Shown: positions 8,519 to 16,210 of the stretch, piece after piece
How positions within the stretch are numbered: the stretch's first letter is position 1
How the letters are laid out: each line of letters opens with the position of its first letter
DNA from: Planctomycetota bacterium
GTDB lineage: Bacteria; Planctomycetota; UBA1135; GCA-002686595
Length of the DNA stretch: 64,000 bases
NCBI GenBank assembly: GCA_002683825.1
Contig: NYUD01000090.1
Coordinates: 1 to 64,000 of the forward strand
Direction of reading: 5' to 3'
The notes under the pieces: model-generated
The model's input: the letters and a program-made list of their open reading frames with translations, nothing else
Told to the model about the DNA's origin: nothing
Databases searched by the model: none
Made by a program: the position numbers and the translations under genes

Positions 8519-9646
8519 TCACACGCACCCGAGCAACTCCGCCGCCAGCCTCTCCCCCGCATCCAGGGCCACGCTACGCCCCAGAACCTCCGCCATCGCC
8601 TCCCGATCCCCGGCACCGTCGGGCTGGCACAAACGCAACAGACTTGCTGACGCCCCGGCATTCAGCCGGCTCTCCTCCACGATCCGCACGCCCGGGCCCA
8701 GGGCCCGCGCGTTGGCCTCCTGATGGCGATCGCGATGATGGGGATAGGGCACCACCCAGGCCGGGCGAGCCCTGGCCGCAACCTCCGCCAGCGTCGATGC
8801 ACCCCCACGGCAAAGGACCACGGTTGCGGTCGCCAGGGCGAGAGGCATGTCCTCGATGTACTCCACCGGGAAGTACCCGGGCCCGTCGGCCGCCCCCTCC
8901 GCGCGCCTTCCCGGGCCCAGCTGGTGCAACACCTGCACGTTCTCGGAGACGAACGTGGGAACCATGGCGCGGGCGAATCGGTTGAGGGCCAGGGCCCCTT
9001 GACTGCCCCCCAGGATCAGGAGCACGGGGCGAGCTGGGTCCATTCCCCAGGCCAGGCGGGCAGCTCGGGTCTCCTCGGGGCCGGGAGGGCCCCCCAGGAA
9101 CTGCGGAGCCAGGGGCGGCCCGAGGACCACGTGATGGGCGGGCGCCCTCCTGGGAACGCTCGAGGGCCAGGCGTGGAAGACGCGTCGGGCGAACGGTGCC
9201 AGCCAGCGGGTGGCCGTGCCGGGCTTGGCGTTGATCTCCAGGAGACAGGTGGGGATCCGGGCCCACTTCGCCGCCAGAACAGCAGGCAGGGCGCTCGCGC
9301 CGCCAAGCCCCAGGAGGACGTCCACGTGGTTTTCCAGAAGCGCCCTGTACGCCCGCCGGAGGGCCGGCAGGGAACGCAGGAGGATCTGCGGGCGGGTGGG
9401 CGCTCCCCCTGCCGCGACCTCCAGTCCCAGGGATACGAGCGCCAGGGGAATCTCCCCCAGGAAGCCGCGCGCGCCCTCGAGGACCCGCTCCTCGACTCCG
9501 CGGCCGGCTCCCAACCACACCACGCGCCCGGGCGGAGTGCCGCGGCGCAACATGTGCGCCAGAACGTGAACGCCGGGAACGATGTGACCGCCGGTCCCTC
9601 CTCCGGCGAAGGCACAGACCAGGGGCCTTCGACTCGACTCGGTCAG
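8519..9646 (-). CDS. murG: UDP-GlcNAc--lipid I GlcNAc transferase, probable CTG start
   Basis: MurG is a peripheral inner-membrane GT28 enzyme that turns lipid I into lipid II. Motifs include the first glycine loop AGGGTGGHIVPG, the second loop LGGSQGALALN, and PYPHHRDRHQEANA of the C-terminal donor-binding domain. The frame is open upstream to a GTG at 9922, but that extension of about 90 residues has poor third-position GC and lies over the small membrane-protein gene, which has good codon use. No ATG, GTG or TTG occurs in frame between the two. A CTG at 9646 overlaps the TGA of the small gene as CTGA, giving a 375-residue protein close to the 355 of E. coli. Translation is therefore probably coupled to the upstream gene. 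The start is inferred; the family assignment is firm. Confidence 0.88.
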   Translation of the reverse strand: MTESSRRPLVCAFAGGGTGGHIVPGVHVLAHMLRRGTPPGRVVWLGAGRGVEERVLEGARGFLGEIPLALVSLGLEVAAGGAPTRPQILLRSLPALRRAYRALLENHVDVLLGLGGASALPAVLAAKWARIPTCLLEINAKPGTATRWLAPFARRVFHAWPSSVPRRAPAHHVVLGPPLAPQFLGGPPGPEETRAARLAWGMDPARPVLLILGGSQGALALNRFARAMVPTFVSENVQVLHQLGPGRRAEGAADGPGYFPVEYIEDMPLALATATVVLCRGGASTLAEVAARARPAWVVPYPHHRDRHQEANARALGPGVRIVEESRLNAGASASLLRLCQPDGAGDREAMAEVLGRSVALDAGERLAAELLGCV

Positions 9647-9885
9647 TTCTCGGCGAGGAACAGGGGATGGCTCGGGCTCTCGGAAGACGACGTCGTCTCC
9701 CGGCTCGTCCTGACCCGACGGAGAGCCGGCAAGATCGAGACCCGACGCGGCAGAGGGGAGGTTCGCTCGAGCTCCGGGTACGGACCTCTCAACGCGCGGG
9801 TCACCGCGAGGACGGCCGACGGCGCTTCGAGCAAGAGGATCACGACCGAGCCCAGAATCAAGAACACTGCCAGCTGGCGCTTCAT
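9643..9885 (-). CDS. Small single-pass membrane protein between the LysM gene and murG
   Basis: An 80-residue protein starting at the ATG at 9885, whose ATGA overlaps the TGA of the LysM gene and is preceded by GAGGAAAGG. The N-terminus is a clear hydrophobic helix (about residues 5-29, rich in V, L and I) after MKRQ. It is followed by a basic, Ser/Arg-rich tail of about 50 residues. Third codon positions are strongly G/C, unlike the murG frame that overlaps it, which supports this frame being translated. It ends in a TGA that overlaps the likely CTG start of murG. No family is recognised. The position in the dcw operon suggests a divisome or lipid II-associated role, but only by context. Confidence 0.6.
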   Translation of the reverse strand: MKRQLAVFLILGSVVILLLEAPSAVLAVTRALRGPYPELERTSPLPRRVSILPALRRVRTSRETTSSSESPSHPLFLAEN

Positions 9886-10898
9886 AGGACCTTTCCTCGA
9901 CTTCGACTCCGTTGTTGATCACGATTCGCCACCCTTTCGGGTGGTGCCACGCCCTTGCCGTCCGGCATGGCCAGCACCTCCCCGACCCGCAATCTTTGCG
10001 GATCGATCGACGGATTCAAGCGTTCGATTTCTCGCCAGCGCTCACCGTCCCCGAGATGACGCTCGGCGATCGTCCACAGCCTGTCGCCGCTGGCCACGAC
10101 CCAACGATTGGAAACCGAGTCCTGAAGCGGCGCCGGCGTCACCGACCCCGTCGATGTCCCGTCGCGGGGAAGAAAGATCTCAACACCGACCGGCAGCCCA
10201 CTGGGATTCAGACCGGGGTTGATGGCCACGATCTCCTGCCAGCGATGCCACGTGCCCAGCTCGCGCTCGGCGAGCTGGGTCAGCGTATCGCCCTCCCGGA
10301 GAACGTACGGCCGCAGACCGCCGCTGGCGGAAGAGGAGCGTTTCGATGGCCCCGATGAAGTGCGCCCCGTCGTTTGCATCTTCGTGGAAGAGCCTTTTTT
10401 CACGACCTCGGCGGGAGGCCATTCCGTCTCGGAACGGGTGCGATCCTCCCGGAGTGGCGCAGCCTCTTGCTCGGCGAGCGCCCGGTCCCGTTGTTTCTTT
10501 TCCCAGATCCGACGCTCCTCCTCCTCGGCGCGCTGCCGTTCCGTCTCCGCCTGGGCGAGGGCCCGCTTGCGAGCGCGCACGCGCTCCCGGGTCAAGGCGC
10601 CGGTCTCGACGGCGGTCGAACCTGCAATCACATGGTCCTCAGCCGCGGCCTCGGGGTCGGCGTTACGGAGTCCCGCTGCCCCGACCCGGGGATTCCCGCG
10701 GGTCACCCTTCTCGCAGCCTTCTTCGACCCCTGGCGTGCCTCTCCGGCACGCCCTCCGGTCGTCGACCTGCTGGTTTCGGACGCTTGCACGATGTTTTCA
10801 CCGGTCTCGCTGCCCCGCTCGTCCCAGAGCCAGACGGCGACGAGGGTGACGATCAGGAAGCACAGAGAGACGATGCCGTAGCGTTCTATGGATTGCAT
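9882..10898 (-). CDS. Membrane-anchored protein with coiled coil and two LysM domains
   Basis: A 338-residue protein with an N-terminal transmembrane helix (residues about 8-25). A charged, low-complexity stretch follows, including an Arg/Glu-rich probable coiled coil (about 103-150). Two LysM domains close the sequence (about 198-244, beginning YVLREGDTLTQLAE, and 266-312, beginning WVVASGDRLWTIAE). LysM domains bind glycan chains of peptidoglycan, so the protein probably spans from the inner membrane to the wall. Its start overlaps the end of ftsW by 13 bases and its stop overlaps the next gene as ATGA, so it is co-translated within the dcw operon. No enzyme domain is present. It may act as a divisome linker; this is inferred from position and domains. 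Confidence 0.85.
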   Translation of the reverse strand: MQSIERYGIVSLCFLIVTLVAVWLWDERGSETGENIVQASETSRSTTGGRAGEARQGSKKAARRVTRGNPRVGAAGLRNADPEAAAEDHVIAGSTAVETGALTRERVRARKRALAQAETERQRAEEEERRIWEKKQRDRALAEQEAAPLREDRTRSETEWPPAEVVKKGSSTKMQTTGRTSSGPSKRSSSASGGLRPYVLREGDTLTQLAERELGTWHRWQEIVAINPGLNPSGLPVGVEIFLPRDGTSTGSVTPAPLQDSVSNRWVVASGDRLWTIAERHLGDGERWREIERLNPSIDPQRLRVGEVLAMPDGKGVAPPERVANRDQQRSRSRGKVL

Positions 10899-12106
10899 GC
10901 GTAGAGCTCATTGTGTGTCTTGCGGGCCGCGCCGAGCGCCAACCCCACGGCCAGTGAGGTGACGATCAGCGAGGTGCCCCCGTCGGACAGGAAAGGCAAG
11001 GTCATCCCCTTCGGGGGCGCGAGACCGGAGACGACTTGCACGTGAACCATGGCCTGCAACGCCACCGAGACGAGCAGACCGAATGACGCAAGCGCTTCAA
11101 AGCGATCGCGAATCGAAAGCACCATCCGCAGAGCGAACCACAGGAAGGCCAGCTCGAGTGCAAGCACGAGCCACATCCCCACGAGCCCAAGTTCTTCGCC
11201 GACCATCGCAAAGACGTAATCGGATTCGAGGTACGGCACGCCCGCGTTGCGGTACGCACCGTGCGTGTAGCCCGCCCCCACGATCGCTCCGCTGGAGAGC
11301 GCGTCCAGGGAACGAGTGATCTGGTCGTTCTCGATCTGGCCCAAGAAGATCGCGATGCGTTCGCGCATGTGCGGAACGAAGAGGCTCGCCGCGACGATGG
11401 CACCGCCGCAGGTTGCAAAAACCCAGGCTCCAAGAGGACGCAAGCGCACGCCACCTACCCAGATCGTCGAAAGCGCGCAGATCAGGAAGATCATCGCGCC
11501 GCCGAAGTCGGTCTCGAACAGGATCAGGGAGGCGAAGGCGCAAACCAGGGTCAGCATCGGCGTCACGCCGCGCTTCAGATCGAAAACGAGCGGCCCGAGT
11601 CGCACACAGCGATCGGCCAGCCAAAGCACGATGACTATGCGCGCCAATTCGGAGGGTTGAAAGCGAAAGCCCGTGAAGGGGATCTCGAACCAGCGGTTGG
11701 CACCGTTGGTCATGGCACGAAACGGCTCGACGTAGACGCCGACCAGGAGTCCGCCGACAAGCACCACCAGATGCGGCAAGAATCGGCGCAGCCGGGTGGG
11801 CCCCACGCGGAAGCAAACGAGCAACACCACCACCGCAACCATGCGGAAAACCAACTGCGAGCAAACCTCGCCGAGGAACTCCTCCGGCGAACGGGTGGTG
11901 GCCGCGTGGCTGATCTGGATCAGAAATCCCAGACCACACAGCGCCATGGCAACGAGGAAAAGCCGCTTTGCCGGACGCAACGGATCGTGTTCCTCCGCCC
12001 GTTTGGTCAGGTTGTCGAGAAAACCCGTGATCGTAAGCTGCTCGCCCTTGCGAATACCGCCAGGGGGAACGGGAGCATCGATCGCACAACTCGCACCTCT
12101 GGCCAT
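10886..12106 (-). CDS. ftsW: SEDS-family peptidoglycan glycosyltransferase FtsW
   Basis: An integral membrane SEDS protein that polymerises lipid II at the division site together with FtsI. The 406 residues contain multiple transmembrane helices and the family motifs NGANRWFEI followed by FQPSELA, ESDYVFAMVGEELGL, and GLAPPKGMTLPFLSDGG near the C-terminus. The ATG at 12106 overlaps the mraY stop as TGATG; a TTG one codon earlier is also possible. Pairing with ftsI in the same operon favours FtsW over RodA. murD, which often lies between mraY and ftsW, is absent here. Confidence 0.92.
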   Translation of the reverse strand: MARGASCAIDAPVPPGGIRKGEQLTITGFLDNLTKRAEEHDPLRPAKRLFLVAMALCGLGFLIQISHAATTRSPEEFLGEVCSQLVFRMVAVVVLLVCFRVGPTRLRRFLPHLVVLVGGLLVGVYVEPFRAMTNGANRWFEIPFTGFRFQPSELARIVIVLWLADRCVRLGPLVFDLKRGVTPMLTLVCAFASLILFETDFGGAMIFLICALSTIWVGGVRLRPLGAWVFATCGGAIVAASLFVPHMRERIAIFLGQIENDQITRSLDALSSGAIVGAGYTHGAYRNAGVPYLESDYVFAMVGEELGLVGMWLVLALELAFLWFALRMVLSIRDRFEALASFGLLVSVALQAMVHVQVVSGLAPPKGMTLPFLSDGGTSLIVTSLAVGLALGAARKTHNELYACNP

Positions 12107-13254
12107 CAACGCACCTTCAGGAGGGCCAGGCTGGCCAAAGCCCCGCAGGCAGCGAGGATCCAGAACCGAACGACCACCTGCACCTCGTGCCAGCCGTGCG
12201 CCTGCTTGACGAAAACGCCGCCGTAATGCTGTAGCCCGTGATGGATCGGCGCCATCGTGAAGATGCGCCGGCCGGAATGACGCTTCGCCCAGAAGGTCTG
12301 CAGAAAGCTCGTCAAAAGGTCGAGCACGAACACGCTGGCGATGAGCGGCAGGACCAGCTCCTGTTTCGACACCAGAGCCATCCAGGCCATGATGCCGCCG
12401 AGCGGCAGGGATCCCGAATCGCCCATGAAGACCTGGGCCGGGTAGGCGTTGTACCAGAGGAAGCCCATGCAGGCTCCGATGAGCGCCGCACCTACAACCG
12501 CCATCTCAGAGGCATGGCTCACGTGGGGCAGGTTCAAATAGGCCGTCCAGTCGGGCCTGCCGGTCACGTAGCAAAACACCACCAGCGCCGAGGCCGAGAT
12601 GATCATGCAGCCGGCGGCGAGGCCATCCATGCCGTCGGTGATGTTGACCGCGTTGGCCGAACCGACCACAACCAGCCACTCAAAGGCGAGGAATACGGCG
12701 ATACCGATCGCTCCGGCCCGGGCCAGGGGGATGGCAACATTCTTGAAGAACGGCGGATAGAGATCGAGCGCGGTCCAGCGCCCGCTGGTATGGGCGTACA
12801 AGACATAGGAAACGAGCACACCCAGGGTCACGCACGAGAGCCCCAGCATCTTGGCGCTCGCGGTCAAGCCCGTGCAGTTCGGAATGGTCAGCTTCTTGTA
12901 GTCATCGACGAAACCGACCGCCGCGAGCCCTGCGGTCAAGAGCACGGCGAGCACCACGTACAGGTTGTCCAGGCGCGCGCACAGCAACACGGCCGCGAGC
13001 AGCGCAGCCACAAGAAAGCTGCCGCCCATCGTCGGAGTACTGTCCTTGCCCGCCTCCTTTGCGACCCGCGAGAGCTCGTAGGAGCCGGTATCGCTCACGT
13101 TCTCCTTCACGCGGTGGCGCTTGAGCCACGCGATCATCGGACGCCCCCACCAGAGCGCGAGAGCGAAGCCCGAGAGCGCAGCCAGAGCCGCTCGGAAGGA
13201 TATGTATCCAAACAGCCTCACCCCGAGCCAGTCGTGGAGAATGGCGTAAAGCAC
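12106..13254 (-). CDS. mraY: Phospho-N-acetylmuramoyl-pentapeptide transferase
   Basis: MraY is a polytopic membrane enzyme that transfers phospho-MurNAc-pentapeptide to undecaprenyl phosphate to make lipid I. Motifs are DSTPTMGG, VGFVDDYKKL, NAVNITDGMDGLA, and YPAQVFMGDSGSLPLGG. The GTG at 13254, 17 bases after murF, has AAGGA upstream and gives 382 residues, close to the usual 360. Longer in-frame starts would overlap murF and add an Arg/Ser-rich tail not seen in the family. The late conserved His cluster, usually HHH, reads IHHGLQHYGG here with a short insertion before the KQAHGWHE segment, so the third His is replaced. Otherwise it is a standard member. Confidence 0.93.
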   Translation of the reverse strand: MLYAILHDWLGVRLFGYISFRAALAALSGFALALWWGRPMIAWLKRHRVKENVSDTGSYELSRVAKEAGKDSTPTMGGSFLVAALLAAVLLCARLDNLYVVLAVLLTAGLAAVGFVDDYKKLTIPNCTGLTASAKMLGLSCVTLGVLVSYVLYAHTSGRWTALDLYPPFFKNVAIPLARAGAIGIAVFLAFEWLVVVGSANAVNITDGMDGLAAGCMIISASALVVFCYVTGRPDWTAYLNLPHVSHASEMAVVGAALIGACMGFLWYNAYPAQVFMGDSGSLPLGGIMAWMALVSKQELVLPLIASVFVLDLLTSFLQTFWAKRHSGRRIFTMAPIHHGLQHYGGVFVKQAHGWHEVQVVVRFWILAACGALASLALLKVR

Positions 13255-13271
13255 CGAACTTTGTCCTTGGC

Positions 13272-14693
13272 CTAACTTGAAGCTTGTCCCAGCGGACGCG
13301 GATCCCTCTGCTCCCGAAACGCCTCGACTACTTTTTCGAGGCCGATGCCCCGGCTTCCCTTGACCAGCACAGAGTCCCCTGCGCGTGCCCATCGAGAAAC
13401 CGCCTCCGCCGCCTGATCGGCGTCGGAAAAGTGCAACAACGCGTCGGAGGAAAAGCCCTTTTCCGACGCTCCGGAACCCGCCGCCTTGGCGAGGTCTCCT
13501 ACCAGGACGAGCAAATCGATGCCGCTCTCGGCGACCTCGGCGCCCATTCGATGATGCAGTTCGGCGGTTAGCGCGCCCAGCTCCAGCATGTCCCCCAGGA
13601 CCAGCACACGTCGCCCAGTCTTCTCTCCACGGGAGAACGTCTGCAGTGCCGCCCGCAAGGCTTCGGGGTTGGAGTTGTAGCTGTCGTCGAAGATCGTGAC
13701 TCCTTCAAGCTCGATACGTTCGAGCCGCCGCGGTCCTGCGGAGAGGCCGCCGATACGCGGTATCACATCGTCGAGCGGTATGTCCAGGCCCAGGCAGACG
13801 CACAGCGCCGCCAAGAGATTGTGAACGTTGTGGGTCCCCAGCAAGGGCGATTCGATCTCGCGCTCGTTGAGGAGAAAGCGCGTCCCTCCCGGATGGAAGT
13901 GGAGCTCGGTGGCGTTCAAGTCACTCTCCTCCCTCGCGGATGCTTCCACACTGAACGAAAGAACGCGTGCCGAGGATCGAGCATGCAGTTCGTTGAAAAA
14001 GGGGCCGTCGGCATTGAGCACGCAGAACCCGTCGGGGGGAACGATGCTCAAGAGATCGCCCTTCTCAAGCACGACCCCCTCCAGGGAGCCGAGCCCCTCC
14101 AGATGGACGGCCCCGACGTTGGTCACCACACCCGCCGTCGGGCGCACAAGGCGCGCCAGGGCGGCGATTTCTCCAGGGTTGTTGCTGCCGAGCTCACAGA
14201 TGAGGATCTGGGTGTCCGACTCGGCCGAAAGTAGGGTGTGGGGTACGCCGATGTCGTTGTTGAACGAACTTGGCGAAGCTACGACACGCATACGTCCGCC
14301 CAGGAGATGGCCCAGGATGTTCTTCGTCGTGGTCTTGCCGCAGGAACCCGTGATGGCGATCAGGGGCATCGTCAAGGTCGAGCGATACCAGGCGCCCAGA
14401 TCGCCGAAGGCTCGACGCGGTTCGGGGTGCAGGGCGAGAGGCATCTCGTCCGGAATCTCGGGCAGGTTCTCTCCCTCACGCCCCGCCAGCAAGAGGGCCG
14501 CCGCACCGGCTTCGATCGCCCGCATGGCAAAACGGTTGCCGTCGAAGTTGGGTCCCGACAGGGCGAGAAAAAGGTCGCCCTCACGCAGGGTGCGCGTGTC
14601 GGTGCTGACCCCCAGGATTTCGAGGTCGGCGGCACCACTGCGGTGGGCGGCGCCGGTGCAGTCGAGAACATCCTGAAACCGAAACGGTCTCAC
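13272..14693 (-). CDS. murF: UDP-MurNAc-tripeptide--D-Ala-D-Ala ligase
   Basis: MurF adds D-Ala-D-Ala to the UDP-MurNAc tripeptide with ATP, completing the cytoplasmic precursor. The 473-residue sequence has the N-terminal VSTDTRTLREGDLFLAL substrate-binding segment, the P-loop ITGSCGKTTTK, the INGAD-like VLNADGPFF stretch, and the C-terminal FDDSYNSNPEALRAAL motif. The start is GTG at 14693, overlapping the murE stop as GTGA, with GGAG 5 bases upstream inside the end of murE. Ddl, which makes its D-Ala-D-Ala substrate, is not encoded in the window. Confidence 0.94.
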   Translation of the reverse strand: MRPFRFQDVLDCTGAAHRSGAADLEILGVSTDTRTLREGDLFLALSGPNFDGNRFAMRAIEAGAAALLLAGREGENLPEIPDEMPLALHPEPRRAFGDLGAWYRSTLTMPLIAITGSCGKTTTKNILGHLLGGRMRVVASPSSFNNDIGVPHTLLSAESDTQILICELGSNNPGEIAALARLVRPTAGVVTNVGAVHLEGLGSLEGVVLEKGDLLSIVPPDGFCVLNADGPFFNELHARSSARVLSFSVEASAREESDLNATELHFHPGGTRFLLNEREIESPLLGTHNVHNLLAALCVCLGLDIPLDDVIPRIGGLSAGPRRLERIELEGVTIFDDSYNSNPEALRAALQTFSRGEKTGRRVLVLGDMLELGALTAELHHRMGAEVAESGIDLLVLVGDLAKAAGSGASEKGFSSDALLHFSDADQAAEAVSRWARAGDSVLVKGSRGIGLEKVVEAFREQRDPRPLGQASS

Positions 14694-16210
14694 GGAAGCT
14701 CCTCCTCGACGACCTTCCTGTCCTCGAAGGGAATACGCCGTTCGCGGACGCGCTGCCAGGTCTCGTGGCCCTTGCCGGCGACCAGCAATACGTCACCCCG
14801 GCTCGTCATGCGCAGGGCCTTGCGGATCGCCGTGCGCCGATCCGGTTCGACCACCAGGTCGGCCTTTGTGTTCTTGAGCCCCTCGAGGATCTCTTCGATG
14901 ATCTTGTCGGGGTTTTCGAAACGCGGATTGTCGCTGGTAACGATGACGACATCCGCCAACCGTCCTGCAACCTCGCCCATCGGCGCGCGCTTTGTCCGGT
15001 CTCGGTTGCCCCCGCAACCGAACAGGCAGAGCACCTTGCCCTCCAGGATCGTGTGACCCTCATCGTCGCCGAGAACCACCAACTCGCGCAGGGTTTCGAG
15101 GACCCGCGCGAGCGCATCGGGCGTATGCGCATAGTCGATGAACACCTTCAGCTCGCTTGTCCTGGTGTCCACGGGCTCGAGTCGCCCGGGTGGAGAAGTG
15201 ATAGAGGCGAGCCCTTCCAACATGCGGGAAGGGCTCGCCTCCACCGAGAGGACCGCGGCTATCGCCGCCAGCGCGTTCTCGATGTTGTGCCGGCCCACTA
15301 GGGGTAAAAAAAACCCGGTCCGAGGAATCCCCATACCTTGTAGGAACAGGTGGGACCCTAGAGGGCCAGCATCAGAAAGAGACGCGGACAGGATCGCTCG
15401 CGGCGACCTGGTCCCGTACGTAATGACGCGAGCTTCTTTTCTCTCTGCAGTGCGGATCATACGCTCCGCAGAGGAATCGTCGACATTGATGGCCGCAACG
15501 CCACCTTTTTTTAGGCGATCGAAGATGCGCTCCTTGGCGGCGGCGTAATCGTCGAGACTCGCGTGGTAGTCCAGGTGATCGCGACCCAGATTTGTAAAAA
15601 TCGCGACATCGAGCTCGAGCCCCGCCAGGCGCTCCTGGTCGAGGGCGTGGGAACTCACCTCCAGGACAAGAGAATCCCCCCCGGCCTCGAGGTTGCGCCT
15701 CGCAAGGCGCTGCAATTCGCAGGCGTCAGGGGTCGTGTGCGTTGCCGGTTTTTGGGCGCAATCATGGAGTTTTATGGCGATCGTCCCCACGATCCCGGGC
15801 TTCCGTCCGAGGTGCTCGAGCAGCGCGCCGGTGATGTGGGCGACGGTGGTTTTCCCGTTGGTTCCCGTGATCCCGATGACGACCTGCTCGCGGGCGGGTT
15901 CGCCGTGGACCAGGGCCGCGGCTTCGCCGGCGATTCGGCGCGCCTGCGGGTGGACCCAATTCAGGCCGGAAAGCCCTCCGAGGGGTGCCGACGAGAGAAT
16001 GCAAACCGCCCCCTTTTTTAGGGCACTCGAGGCGTACTCGGTCCCGTCGTGCACCGTCCCCGGGAGCGCAGCGAAGAGCTCTCCTGCCCCCACCCTGCGA
16101 CTGTCCAGGTGAACGTCCAGGATCTCGGGATTGCCCTTCGCACTCGAGCCGGTACCCGAGTTCAGACATTCCCCCCCCAGCTTTTCGAGCAGCTTCGAGA
16201 GTTTCACCAC
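14690..16210 (-). CDS. murE: UDP-MurNAc-dipeptide ligase, meso-diaminopimelate type
   Basis: MurE adds the third residue of the stem peptide using ATP. The 506-residue protein has the N-terminal HLDSRRVGAGELFAAL segment, the P-loop GITGTNGKTT, the LEVSSHAL and NLGRDHLDYH motifs, and FIDYAHTPDAL. The specificity motif reads DNPR (in TSDNPRFENP), which in this family marks meso-diaminopimelate rather than lysine. The start is a tandem GTG GTG (16210 or 16207) overlapping the ftsI stop, with GGAG 5 bases before the first. Three homopolymer runs, unusual for this GC-rich gene, lie at 15306-15313, 15506-15512 and 16014-16019. Confidence 0.94.
   Translation of the reverse strand: MVKLSKLLEKLGGECLNSGTGSSAKGNPEILDVHLDSRRVGAGELFAALPGTVHDGTEYASSALKKGAVCILSSAPLGGLSGLNWVHPQARRIAGEAAALVHGEPAREQVVIGITGTNGKTTVAHITGALLEHLGRKPGIVGTIAIKLHDCAQKPATHTTPDACELQRLARRNLEAGGDSLVLEVSSHALDQERLAGLELDVAIFTNLGRDHLDYHASLDDYAAAKERIFDRLKKGGVAAINVDDSSAERMIRTAERKEARVITYGTRSPRAILSASLSDAGPLGSHLFLQGMGIPRTGFFLPLVGRHNIENALAAIAAVLSVEASPSRMLEGLASITSPPGRLEPVDTRTSELKVFIDYAHTPDALARVLETLRELVVLGDDEGHTILEGKVLCLFGCGGNRDRTKRAPMGEVAGRLADVVIVTSDNPRFENPDKIIEEILEGLKNTKADLVVEPDRRTAIRKALRMTSRGDVLLVAGKGHETWQRVRERRIPFEDRKVVEEELP

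Noticed and set aside
9646..9922. A genuine 90-residue N-terminal extension of MurG.
   Set aside because: Codon composition is poor in that frame and good in the overlapping small ORF, and the extension has no match to MurG proteins.
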